From JANMDU01 sp031375105 (GTDB lineage Bacteria; Pseudomonadota; Gammaproteobacteria; Burkholderiales; Burkholderiaceae_C), in NCBI GenBank assembly GCA_031375105.1, contig JANMHJ010000021.1, positions 1-64,000 on the forward strand: 64,000 nt of DNA, read 5' to 3'. The stretch's first letter is position 1. Each line of letters starts with the position of its first letter. This document shows, piece after piece, positions 49,001 to 56,798 of the stretch. The notes below the pieces were generated by a model. The model was not told where the DNA came from and did not search any database. It worked only from the letters and a program-made list of their open reading frames with translations. A program made the translations under genes and the position numbers.

Positions 49001-51367
49001 ATGGCCTATTCCCTTGACACCTTAAACGCTACTGCTGGCGCTCGCAACTCTGCGGCTGCCAACAGCGCCACACCACGCCGCTTTTCGCCGGAGGTGTTGC
49101 TCACCTTGGGCGCTTTGGCCTTGCTGTTTTGGATGCTGGCCTTGGCCACGCACACCCGCATTGACGCCGCGTGGTCCACCTCGGGCAGCGGGGCCCTGGG
49201 CGCAGCCGCGCGCAACTGGGGCGGGCGCTTGGGCGCTTGGGTTTCAGATGCCTCGTTTTATCTTTTTGGCTATTCCGTTGTGTGGCTGGTGTTGGCGGGT
49301 GTGCGCACTTGGCTCTCTAGCATGGCGCGTTGGCTGCGTGGCGACACCCGACCCGCGCCACCCCGCGCCCTCTTTTGGCTCGGCCTTGCTTTGCTGCTGG
49401 CTGCCAGCTGCACGCTGGAATGGACTCGACTGTATCGCTTTGAAGCGCGCTTGCCGGGGCATGCTGGCGGCGTGCTCGGCTTTTGGCTGGGCGGCTTGGC
49501 CAACAAATGGCTGGGCTTCAATGGGTCGGCGCTGGTATCCATAGCGCTCGGCCTGCTGGGAGCGGCTTGGGCGCTACGCTTTTCTTGGGTCACTTGGGCA
49601 GAAGGTTTGGGCGGTTTCATCTTGAGTTGGATTGAAAAGCGCCGCGAGAAGAAAGAGCTGGCACAAGATTTGGCCTTTGGCACGCAGGCCGCACGCGAGC
49701 GTGAAGAGACGGTGAATGTGGAGCGGGCAGAAAGCGAAGAATTGCATATCTTGCCAACCATCTTCCCCAAAGCTGCACGTGCGCGGGTAGAACCGGTGCT
49801 CACGGATATGTTTGTCGATGTGCCCACGAGCACGCGCGTGGCCAAAGAGCGGCAAAAGGGCTTGTTTCTGGAACTGCCCGACAGCAAGCTGCCCCAAGTC
49901 GATCTGCTCGATGGCCCGCCCGCAGTGCGGCAAGAGACTGTCTCGCCCGAAACGCTGGAGATGACTTCGCGCATGATCGAGAAGAAGCTCAAGGATTTTG
50001 GCGTGGCGGTGCAGGTCGTGGCTGCGATGCCAGGGCCGGTGATCACGCGCTATGAAATTGAGCCTGCCACGGGCGTGAAGGGCTCGCAAATTGTGGGCTT
50101 GGCGAAGGATTTGGCGCGGTCCCTCTCGCTCGTCTCGATTCGCGTTGTGGAGACGATTCCAGGCAAAAACTTCATGGCCCTGGAATTGCCCAATGCCAAG
50201 CGGCAAACCATTCGCCTGTCAGAAATTCTTGGCTCACAGGTGTATAACGATGCGAAATCCATGCTCACCATGGGCTTGGGCAAAGACATTGTGGGCAACC
50301 CCGTGGTGGCTGATTTGGCCAAAATGCCGCACTGTTTGGTGGCAGGAACGACGGGTTCGGGTAAATCGGTGGGTATCAATGCAACGATTCTTTCACTCTT
50401 GTACAAAGCTGAGGCGCGTGATGTACGCCTGCTGTTGATCGATCCGAAGATGCTGGAGATGAGTGTGTATGAAGGCATTCCGCATCTGCTCTGCCCTGTC
50501 GTTACGGACATGCGGCAAGCAGCGCATGGCTTGAATTGGTGCGTCATGGAGATGGAGCGGCGCTACAAGCTGATGAGCAAGCTGGGTGTGCGCAATCTCG
50601 CGGGCTACAACGTGAAGATTGACGATGCCAAAGCGCGCGAAGAGTTTATTTACAACCCGTTTTCACTCACGCCAGATTCGCCTGAGCCACTGGATAGATT
50701 GCCGCACATCGTGGTGGTGATTGACGAGCTGGCTGATTTGATGATGGTGGTGGGCAAGAAGATTGAAGAGCTGATTGCGCGGCTGGCGCAAAAAGCCCGC
50801 GCAGCCGGCATTCATCTGATTTTGGCCACGCAGCGCCCGAGTGTGGACGTGATCACGGGCCTGATCAAAGCGAATATTCCGACGCGTATTGCTTTCCAGG
50901 TGAGCAGCAAAATCGACAGCCGCACGATATTGGATCAAATGGGCGCAGAAGCCCTGCTGGGCATGGGCGATATGCTCTACATGCCTTCGGGCACAGGTTT
51001 TCCGGTGCGCGTCCATGGCGCGTTTGTGAGTGATGAGGAAGTGCACCGCGTGGTGGCGTATCTCAAATCGCAGGGTGAGCCCAATTACATCGACGGCGTG
51101 TTGGAGGGCGGAACTGTGGACGATGAAGACGCTCTGAGCCTAGATGGCTTGAGCGGCAGCTCAGGCGAGAAAGACCCGCTGTACGACAAAGCCGTGGAGA
51201 TTGTTTTGAAAAACCAAAAAGCCAGCATTTCCCTCGTCCAGCGCCACTTGGCCATTGGCTACAACAAAGCCGCCAATTTGCTGGAAGCGATGGAAAAAGC
51301 GGGTTTGGTCACGGCGATGAATGGGCGCGGACAGCGCGAGATTTTGGTGCCGCAGCGCGGCGAATGA
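49001..51367 (+). CDS. ftsK: DNA translocase FtsK
   Basis: 788 aa. Four N-terminal membrane segments (about 30-200), a short linker, then the motor: alpha domain, beta RecA-like ATPase with Walker A GTTGSGKSVGIN and Walker B VVVIDELADLMM, and the C-terminal gamma winged helix (about 725-785, LVQRHLAIGYNKAANLLEAM) that reads KOPS. It pumps chromosomal DNA and activates XerCD at the septum. lolA starts 40 bp downstream, a common pairing. Confidence 0.96.
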   Translation: MAYSLDTLNATAGARNSAAANSATPRRFSPEVLLTLGALALLFWMLALATHTRIDAAWSTSGSGALGAAARNWGGRLGAWVSDASFYLFGYSVVWLVLAGVRTWLSSMARWLRGDTRPAPPRALFWLGLALLLAASCTLEWTRLYRFEARLPGHAGGVLGFWLGGLANKWLGFNGSALVSIALGLLGAAWALRFSWVTWAEGLGGFILSWIEKRREKKELAQDLAFGTQAAREREETVNVERAESEELHILPTIFPKAARARVEPVLTDMFVDVPTSTRVAKERQKGLFLELPDSKLPQVDLLDGPPAVRQETVSPETLEMTSRMIEKKLKDFGVAVQVVAAMPGPVITRYEIEPATGVKGSQIVGLAKDLARSLSLVSIRVVETIPGKNFMALELPNAKRQTIRLSEILGSQVYNDAKSMLTMGLGKDIVGNPVVADLAKMPHCLVAGTTGSGKSVGINATILSLLYKAEARDVRLLLIDPKMLEMSVYEGIPHLLCPVVTDMRQAAHGLNWCVMEMERRYKLMSKLGVRNLAGYNVKIDDAKAREEFIYNPFSLTPDSPEPLDRLPHIVVVIDELADLMMVVGKKIEELIARLAQKARAAGIHLILATQRPSVDVITGLIKANIPTRIAFQVSSKIDSRTILDQMGAEALLGMGDMLYMPSGTGFPVRVHGAFVSDEEVHRVVAYLKSQGEPNYIDGVLEGGTVDDEDALSLDGLSGSSGEKDPLYDKAVEIVLKNQKASISLVQRHLAIGYNKAANLLEAMEKAGLVTAMNGRGQREILVPQRGE

Positions 51368-51406
51368 GCCGTAAATTAACTGTGTTTGCACAATGGGAGC
51401 GATTTC

Positions 51407-52063
51407 ATGAAACGACTTTTACGGCCACTAGCGACTACGCTTTTGATAGCACTCTATGCAGGTTCTATAACGGCTAACGGCCTAGAAAGCTTAGAAAATT
51501 TCGTGAAAACAGTGAAATCCGGTAAATCCGAGTTCACGCAAACCGTCACCTCTCCCGCTCGTGCAGGCGACGCGGCTGGCCAAGCCCCACGCATCAAAAC
51601 CTCCAGCGGCAGCTTTGAATTTCAGCGCCCCGGTAAATTCAAATTTCAATACAAAAAGCCGTTTGAGCAACTCATCTTGGCCGATGGGCAGAGCCTGTGG
51701 ATTTACGACGCAGACTTGAATCAAGCCACGCAGCGCAAACAATCCACCGCGTTTGCCAACACCCCCGCCGCCTTGATCGCCTCGGCCACCGATCTGATCG
51801 TGTTGCGCAATGAATTCAGCTTGGAGAATGCACCCGATAAAGACGGATTAACTTGGGTCAGCGCCAAACCCAAAGCCGCTGACAGCACCCTACAAATCGT
51901 ACGCATCGGATTCAAAGGCGATGCCCTACAACAACTCGACATCACCGACAGCTTCGGCCAACGCAGCCTGATCAATTTCAGCGCTATGCAGCTCAATCCT
52001 TCACTGCCGGATGCCAGTTTTAAATTCACTTTGCCGGCAAAGGCTGAACTGCTGAAGCAGTAG
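51407..52063 (+). CDS. lolA: Outer-membrane lipoprotein carrier protein LolA
   Basis: 218 aa from ATG 51407 with GGGAG upstream. Mature domain features LENFVKTVKSGKSEFTQTV, the RPGKFKFQYKKPFEQLILADG strand pair, and the C-terminal FKFTLPAKAELL. It carries lipoproteins across the periplasm from LolCDE to LolB. The signal peptide hydrophobic core and cleavage region (TTLLIALYAGSITA) are encoded by a near-consensus copy of the dispersed repeat (51430-51490). Confidence 0.93.
   Translation: MKRLLRPLATTLLIALYAGSITANGLESLENFVKTVKSGKSEFTQTVTSPARAGDAAGQAPRIKTSSGSFEFQRPGKFKFQYKKPFEQLILADGQSLWIYDADLNQATQRKQSTAFANTPAALIASATDLIVLRNEFSLENAPDKDGLTWVSAKPKAADSTLQIVRIGFKGDALQQLDITDSFGQRSLINFSAMQLNPSLPDASFKFTLPAKAELLKQ
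51430..51490 (+). repeat. Dispersed repeat encoding the LolA signal peptide core
   Basis: CTTTTGATAGCACTCTATGC, AGGTTCTATAACGGCTAACG and GCCTAGAAAG, very close to the family consensus. In frame it reads LLIALYAGSITANGLES. Confidence 0.9.
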
Positions 52064-52065
52064 CT

Positions 52066-52132
52066 TTTGCTATATTTCTCCTAGCACTTCGCGCAGTAAA
52101 TACGCCGGTTACCAAGCTAAAACATCTCAAAA
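52066..52132 (+). repeat. Dispersed repeat, diverged copy after lolA
   Basis: GCTATATTTCTCCTAGCACT, TCGCGCAGTAAATACGCCGG, TTACCAAGC. Starts 3 bp after the lolA stop. Confidence 0.55.
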
Positions 52133-52168
52133 GGCACTGCGGCACACACCGCAGCGCGCTTGAAGTAT

Positions 52169-52333
52169 TTAACGCACCACGCGCAGCACTGCCAGCGCAT
52201 TACCGCGCAACTCAGCAGCATCGCCCTGCGACAAGCCGCGAGCTTGGTCTGCGCGCTCTAGCAGTTGGCGGGCAGCGGGGGCGTTGTTGCGGCGATTCAA
52301 AAGGGCGGCAAAAAATGCCTTCAAAACGTTCAT
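52169..52333 (-). CDS. Small hypothetical protein (54 aa)
   Basis: ATG at 52333 with a GAGAGAG stretch 5-12 bp upstream, TAA at 52169. Translation begins MNVLKAFFAALLNRRNNAP, then AARQLLERADQARGLSQGDA and AELRGNALAVLRVVR. Amphipathic, Ala/Arg/Leu-rich helices; I do not recognise it. A CTGCGG/CCGCAG hairpin (52137-52154) followed by TTTTG on the minus strand could terminate it. The regular codon use and ribosome binding site make it a plausible real gene. Confidence 0.55.
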   Translation of the reverse strand: MNVLKAFFAALLNRRNNAPAARQLLERADQARGLSQGDAAELRGNALAVLRVVR

Positions 52334-52596
52334 GGTGCTCTCTCTTGCAACCTGTTGCCGCAGTCGAAATGAAGCGGATCAGCAGGTGAATAACTCAATG
52401 AACGAAGAATAAGGGTTAACCCGAGTTTTACAAACCCTTTTCTATGCAATTCATGCATAAGGTAGGCATCCTGGCACATAGTCGAGAGCATGCTCTACAT
52501 TGCATTGCTATGATTTAGTGAGCAATCTGCGTATATTCCATAAGGGCAATGCGTCGATTTTCTTTAAAAAAACCTCGAAAAACCTCTCTCAAACAA
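52334..52596. other. Intergenic region between the small ORF and the rpoD terminator
   Basis: About 260 bp without a gene. It holds a dispersed repeat (52503-52573) and AT-rich sequence (around 52400-52470) that could carry the small ORF's promoter. Nothing else recognised. Confidence 0.6.
52503..52573 (+). repeat. Dispersed repeat, GTGAGCA subfamily, downstream of rpoD
   Basis: ATTGCTATGATTTAGTGAGC, AATCTGCGTATATTCCATAA, GGGCAATGCG and TTCTTTAAAAAAA. Shares its 5' extension with the rnfB and recO/era copies. Confidence 0.85.
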
Positions 52597-52626
52597 AAGC
52601 GCCGTTGACTTGCATCAACGGCGCTT
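52597..52626 (-). terminator. Terminator after rpoD
   Basis: Perfect 12-bp stem AAGCGCCGTTGA / TCAACGGCGCTT around CTTGCA, followed on the minus strand by TTTG. Lies 32 bp past the rpoD stop. Confidence 0.85.
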
Positions 52627-52657
52627 GGGAAGCACAGCAAGCCTTGCGGCTGCAAGC

Positions 52658-54910
52658 TTATTGCGTGTCTACAAAGCTACGCAGCTTATCGGAGCGCGAA
52701 GGATGCTTGAGCTTGCGCAATGCCTTGGCTTCAATTTGCCGAATACGCTCGCGCGTCACGTCAAATTGCTTGCCCACTTCTTCCAGCGTGTGGTCGGTGG
52801 ACATCTCAATGCCGAAGCGCATGCGCAGCACTTTGGCTTCGCGTGGCGTGAGGGAATCGAGAATGTCTTTCACCACATCGCGCAGACCCGCCTGCATGGC
52901 CGCTTCCAGAGGTGCGGTGTTAGCGCTGTCTTCGATGAAATCGCCCAAATGGCTGTCGTCATCGTCGCCAATCGGCGTTTCCATCGAGATCGGCTCTTTG
53001 GCGATCTTCATGATCTTACGGATCTTGTCTTCAGGAATTTCCATCTTCTCAGCCAGCAGCGCGGCATCCGGCTCAAAGCCAAACTCTTGCAAATGTTGAC
53101 GCGAGATCCGGTTCATCTTGTTGATGGTTTCGATCATGTGCACCGGAATGCGGATCGTGCGCGCCTGATCGGCAATGGAGCGCGTGATGGCCTGGCGAAT
53201 CCACCAAGTGGCATAGGTGGAGAACTTGTAGCCACGACGGTATTCAAACTTGTCCACGGCCTTCATCAAGCCGATGTTGCCTTCTTGGATCAGATCTAAG
53301 AATTGCAGGCCACGGTTGGTGTATTTCTTGGCAATCGAGATCACCAGGCGCAAGTTAGCCTCGATCATCTCTTTCTTGGCATCGCGTGAGTTGCGCTCAC
53401 CATCGTTCATGCGCTTATTGATGTCTTTCAAATCTTCCAGCGGCACCACGACGCGCGATTGCAGGTTGATCAGCTTGGTTTGCAGCTCTTGCACCGGCGG
53501 TACATAGCGGCCCATGGTGACAGACCAGCTCTTGCCCGCTTTGGCCTGCGTCTCGATCCATTTCAGATCCAGCAGATGGCTCACGGTTTTCTTGCCCATT
53601 TTGTCGCGACCAGAAAACTCTTCGGCAAACTTGTCTTGCGGGTAGCCACATTTCTCCACAATGATTTTGCGCAGCTCGCGCTCGACCTTGCGCACATCAG
53701 ACACCTGACCGCGCACCATCTCGCACAGGCGCTCAATCGTCTTGGCGGTAAAGCGAATCAACATCAGCTCATCGGTGACGGATTTTTGCGCCTTGTGATA
53801 GGCCACTGTGCCGTAGCCTTCTTTGTCGTAGCTTTTGTGCAGTTTCTCAAAATGCCCACGGATCACATCGAAGCGGGTGTAGGCTTCGTTTTGCAACTCC
53901 TCTAGGCGCTTGGTCATGGCCTTGTTGGCCTTGGCTTCTTCGTCACCCTCGCTGTCGTCATATTCGTCAAAATCCTCTTCGGCAACAAAGTCGTCTGCTG
54001 CATTGGGATTGGCGAAACCATCGACCACCGCAGAGATCAAGACTTTCTTGCTCTGCACCTCGGTCATCATGTTGAAGATTTCTTGGATCGTGGCGGGGCT
54101 GTGCGAGATGGCTTCCATCATCGCGTTCAGCCCGCCTTCGATGCGCTTGGCGATCTCAATCTCGCCTTCGCGCGTGAGCAGCTCCACCGTGCCCATCTCG
54201 CGCATATACATGCGCACAGGGTCGGTGGTGCGGCCAAATTCAGAATCCACTGTGGAGAGAGCTGCTTCGGCTTCTTCTTCGGCTTCTTCTTCGCTGGCGG
54301 CAGTTGGCGCATTGTTGTTGAGCAGCAATGTTTCTGCGTCTGGCGTTTGCTCGTAGACGGCGATGCCCATGTCGTTCAAGAGCGAATACACCACTTCCAG
54401 TGTTTCGGCATCGACGAGCTTGTCGGGCAAGTGGTCGTTGATTTCAGAATGCGTCAAGAAGCCGCGCGTTTTACCCAGTTTGATCAGGGCTTTGAGGCGC
54501 ACGCGGCGCTTGGCCAAATCTTCCTCGGAGAGCACCGTCTCATCCAAGCCAAATTCTTTCATCAAGGCGCGCTCTTTGGCCTTAGACAACTTCATGCGAA
54601 GCGGCTTGACCTTCTCGCCATCTTCACCGACCACCACCGCCACCGGCTCGGGCACGTCTTCAATCAGGTCTTCAATCTCATGATCGTCTTCTGTGTTGAT
54701 ACTGCCTTTTGGCTTAGGGCCACGCTTGGCCCCCATGCGCTGAGGGGGTGCTGCTTTTTCAGCAGCTAGGGCTTTGGGCGCTGTTTTGGCAGCGGGCTTG
54801 GTAGATGCAGCTTTAGCAGGCGCTTTGTCAGCTGCTTGAACCACTTTGGCCTTCGGATCAGGCTTGGCGGGAGTTTTTGCGGCAGGTTTGGCGGGAGTTT
54901 TGTTGGGCAT
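52658..54910 (-). CDS. rpoD: Primary sigma factor RpoD (sigma 70)
   Basis: 750 aa. N-terminal Lys/Ala/Pro-rich extension (about 1-65), then region 1.1 and the large non-conserved insert (acidic stretches EEEAEEEAEAA and DEYDDSEGDEEA). Region 2 is DLIQEGNIGLMKAVDKFEYR followed by GYKFSTYATWWIRQAI; region 4.2 is EEVGKQFDVTRERIRQIEAK. It directs housekeeping transcription. An extended -10 candidate lies about 215 bp upstream. No dnaG neighbour is seen. Confidence 0.97.
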   Translation of the reverse strand: MPNKTPAKPAAKTPAKPDPKAKVVQAADKAPAKAASTKPAAKTAPKALAAEKAAPPQRMGAKRGPKPKGSINTEDDHEIEDLIEDVPEPVAVVVGEDGEKVKPLRMKLSKAKERALMKEFGLDETVLSEEDLAKRRVRLKALIKLGKTRGFLTHSEINDHLPDKLVDAETLEVVYSLLNDMGIAVYEQTPDAETLLLNNNAPTAASEEEAEEEAEAALSTVDSEFGRTTDPVRMYMREMGTVELLTREGEIEIAKRIEGGLNAMMEAISHSPATIQEIFNMMTEVQSKKVLISAVVDGFANPNAADDFVAEEDFDEYDDSEGDEEAKANKAMTKRLEELQNEAYTRFDVIRGHFEKLHKSYDKEGYGTVAYHKAQKSVTDELMLIRFTAKTIERLCEMVRGQVSDVRKVERELRKIIVEKCGYPQDKFAEEFSGRDKMGKKTVSHLLDLKWIETQAKAGKSWSVTMGRYVPPVQELQTKLINLQSRVVVPLEDLKDINKRMNDGERNSRDAKKEMIEANLRLVISIAKKYTNRGLQFLDLIQEGNIGLMKAVDKFEYRRGYKFSTYATWWIRQAITRSIADQARTIRIPVHMIETINKMNRISRQHLQEFGFEPDAALLAEKMEIPEDKIRKIMKIAKEPISMETPIGDDDDSHLGDFIEDSANTAPLEAAMQAGLRDVVKDILDSLTPREAKVLRMRFGIEMSTDHTLEEVGKQFDVTRERIRQIEAKALRKLKHPSRSDKLRSFVDTQ

Positions 54911-55120
54911 GCAGACACCTAAAGAGAAAGATCAATGGCACAGACGCAAGGGCCAAGGCAAAGCCTAAAGCGGGCGCGAAACTGTGGAGGCAGCACAAGC
55001 GGGATGGGCGAACATTTGGTGTGCAGTCCTTGCGTGTGAGGCGTTGACCTTGGCGGTCAAGTGGGAATGATCCCGGATGCCTACGGAGGTGCTGCTGTCG
55101 CACTTGTATTGCTGTTACAT

Positions 55121-55128
55121 GGATTATA
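55121..55128 (-). promoter_or_regulatory. Extended -10 promoter candidate for rpoD
   Basis: On the minus strand TTGGTATAATCC provides TGn plus a perfect TATAAT. No good -35 at 17 bp, which is tolerated by extended -10 promoters. About 215 bp upstream of the rpoD ATG. Confidence 0.4.
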
Positions 55129-55165
55129 CCAAGCCGCGCTTCAAGCAGGCTGAAAACCCGAGGCT

Positions 55166-55753
55166 TTAAGCCTCAAACTGCGATGCGTTCTTGCCTTTGA
55201 AGGGCGCATAAAACGCTTTGATGGCCACCATGTCTTTCTCAATATCGCCGCTAGGATGAAACAAAGGCCCTAGGCCACTGCGCTTTTGCGAATAATCCAT
55301 ATAGGCCATCATGATCGGCACTTTGGCAGTTTGAGCGATGTAGTAAAAGCCCGTTTTCCAATAACGCGTTTTGCTGCGCGTGCCCTCCGGAGGCACGATC
55401 AGCTGCACCGAACCATCGGCATCTTGCAGAGCCTGCGCAGAACTGGCCACGAGGTTGGAGGATTGCTCCCGGTTCACTGGAATACCGCCCAGCCACATCA
55501 TGAGGCCGCGAAACGGCGGCTTGAAAATACTGCTTTTGCCCATCCAATAAATATTCAACCGCAAGGCAAAGCAAACCATCAGCGTGTAAGGCAGATCCCA
55601 ATTGCTGGTGTGCGGCGCTGCGATCAAAACACACTTACTGGCCTCAGGAGGAAGGCTTCCCTCAATCTTCCAGCCTGTCATTTTTAAAAAGGCAATGGAG
55701 CCTAGACGCAAGAGGGTGTTGACCACGGGCGTGGTGAAGATGGTGCGGTGCAT
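55166..55753 (-). CDS. 1-acyl-sn-glycerol-3-phosphate acyltransferase-like protein
   Basis: 195 aa from ATG 55753. PlsC-type motifs: HTSNWD (catalytic His-x4-Asp) and PPEGTRS in place of the common FPEGTRS. One hydrophobic N-terminal segment only. The longer frame upstream runs through a dispersed repeat and is unlikely to be translated. It may acylate lysophosphatidic acid or a related lipid; the closest set seems to be the short PlsC-like family whose substrate is not settled. It stands alone, ahead of ppa on the minus strand. Confidence 0.85.
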   Translation of the reverse strand: MHRTIFTTPVVNTLLRLGSIAFLKMTGWKIEGSLPPEASKCVLIAAPHTSNWDLPYTLMVCFALRLNIYWMGKSSIFKPPFRGLMMWLGGIPVNREQSSNLVASSAQALQDADGSVQLIVPPEGTRSKTRYWKTGFYYIAQTAKVPIMMAYMDYSQKRSGLGPLFHPSGDIEKDMVAIKAFYAPFKGKNASQFEA

Positions 55754-55825
55754 GGGCGTGAGTATCGCCTGTTTTGATGACCCTTTTGTGCATACGGTAA
55801 GCCAAGCAGTATGGAGCAAAAATCT

Positions 55826-55885
55826 CAAGAGAAAGCGCCCTCGACCCGTTATAGAACCTGCGTAGCATGCTATCAATTACGTAGC
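55826..55885 (-). repeat. Dispersed repeat upstream of the acyltransferase
   Basis: AAGAGAAAGCGCCCTCGACC, CGTTATAGAACCTGCGTAGC and ATGCTATCAATTA. About 75 bp upstream of the acyltransferase ATG. Confidence 0.85.
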
Positions 55886-56038
55886 GTTTGGTGATTGTCC
55901 AGACACCTAGTTCCCCGCCCACATGTCCGCCGTCGCAGGCATCGTCTCACCTCAATGGACAAAACAACGAGCTAGGCTGTGAGAAAGAAGTCAAAGCCGA
56001 CGGATTGATCACACACTAGCATCGCCTCAGGCAAGAAA

Positions 56039-56575
56039 TTACTTCTTGTCAGCCAAGTAAGCAGCCATGCCATCGGTGATTTCTTTGTGCGCCGCATCCA
56101 CGCCTTCCCAGCCGAGCACTTTGACCCATTTGCCTTCTTCCAGATCTTTGTAGTGCTCAAAGAAGTGAGAGATGGTTCGCAGACGCAAGGGGTTCAGGTC
56201 TTCAGGTTTGCGCCACTGAGTGTAGAGGCTGCATTTTTTGTCGATGGGCACGGCCAGAAGCTTGCCATCTTCGCCGGCTTCGTCTTCCATTTTCAAAATA
56301 CCAATCGCGCGGCAGGTGATGACCACGCCGGGGATCAACGGCACAGGTGTGATCACCAAAACGTCAACCGGATCACCATCGCCTGAGAGGGTCTTGGGGA
56401 TATAGCCGTAGTTGGTGGGATAGTGCATCGCGGTGCTCATGAAGCGGTCCACGAAGATCGCGCCGGATTCTTTGTCAACCTCATATTTGATCGGGTCGGC
56501 GTTCATCGGGATTTCGATGATGACGTTGAATTCTTCAGGGGCGTTTTTGCCTGGTGGCACGTGGTCGAGGGACAT
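56039..56575 (-). CDS. ppa: Soluble inorganic pyrophosphatase
   Basis: 178 aa from ATG 56575 (AAAGAGA upstream). Family I PPase: GDGDPVDVLV (metal-binding Asp triplet), Lys in IPMNADPIKYE, and HYPTNYGYIP. It hydrolyses PPi in the cytoplasm. It is divergent from the membrane pyrophosphatase gene hppA, 220 bp apart, so both modes of PPi removal are encoded side by side. Confidence 0.96.
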   Translation of the reverse strand: MSLDHVPPGKNAPEEFNVIIEIPMNADPIKYEVDKESGAIFVDRFMSTAMHYPTNYGYIPKTLSGDGDPVDVLVITPVPLIPGVVITCRAIGILKMEDEAGEDGKLLAVPIDKKCSLYTQWRKPEDLNPLRLRTISHFFEHYKDLEEGKWVKVLGWEGVDAAHKEITDGMAAYLADKK

Positions 56576-56798
56576 GATGGTCTCTTTATGAAAAAATAAC
56601 AATTCGAAGCCAGTATTAACCCTGATTTTACTGACGCAAAGCCTTCAAAACTCGAATCTGCCACGTTTTCAGGCTAAATTCCGCGAGTTGGCCAATTGTC
56701 TGCTCTTCATAACAGCGAAGCGGATGAGGAAGCAACGCGGCGGGTGCGATACCTCACGTGTTGCACCCTCTACGTAAAACTAACAGGAGAATAGAAAT

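Noticed and set aside
55754..55876. N-terminal extension of the acyltransferase (about 41 residues)
   Set aside because: The extension is translation through the dispersed repeat (YAGSIT-like), and the conserved protein starts at ATG 55753.
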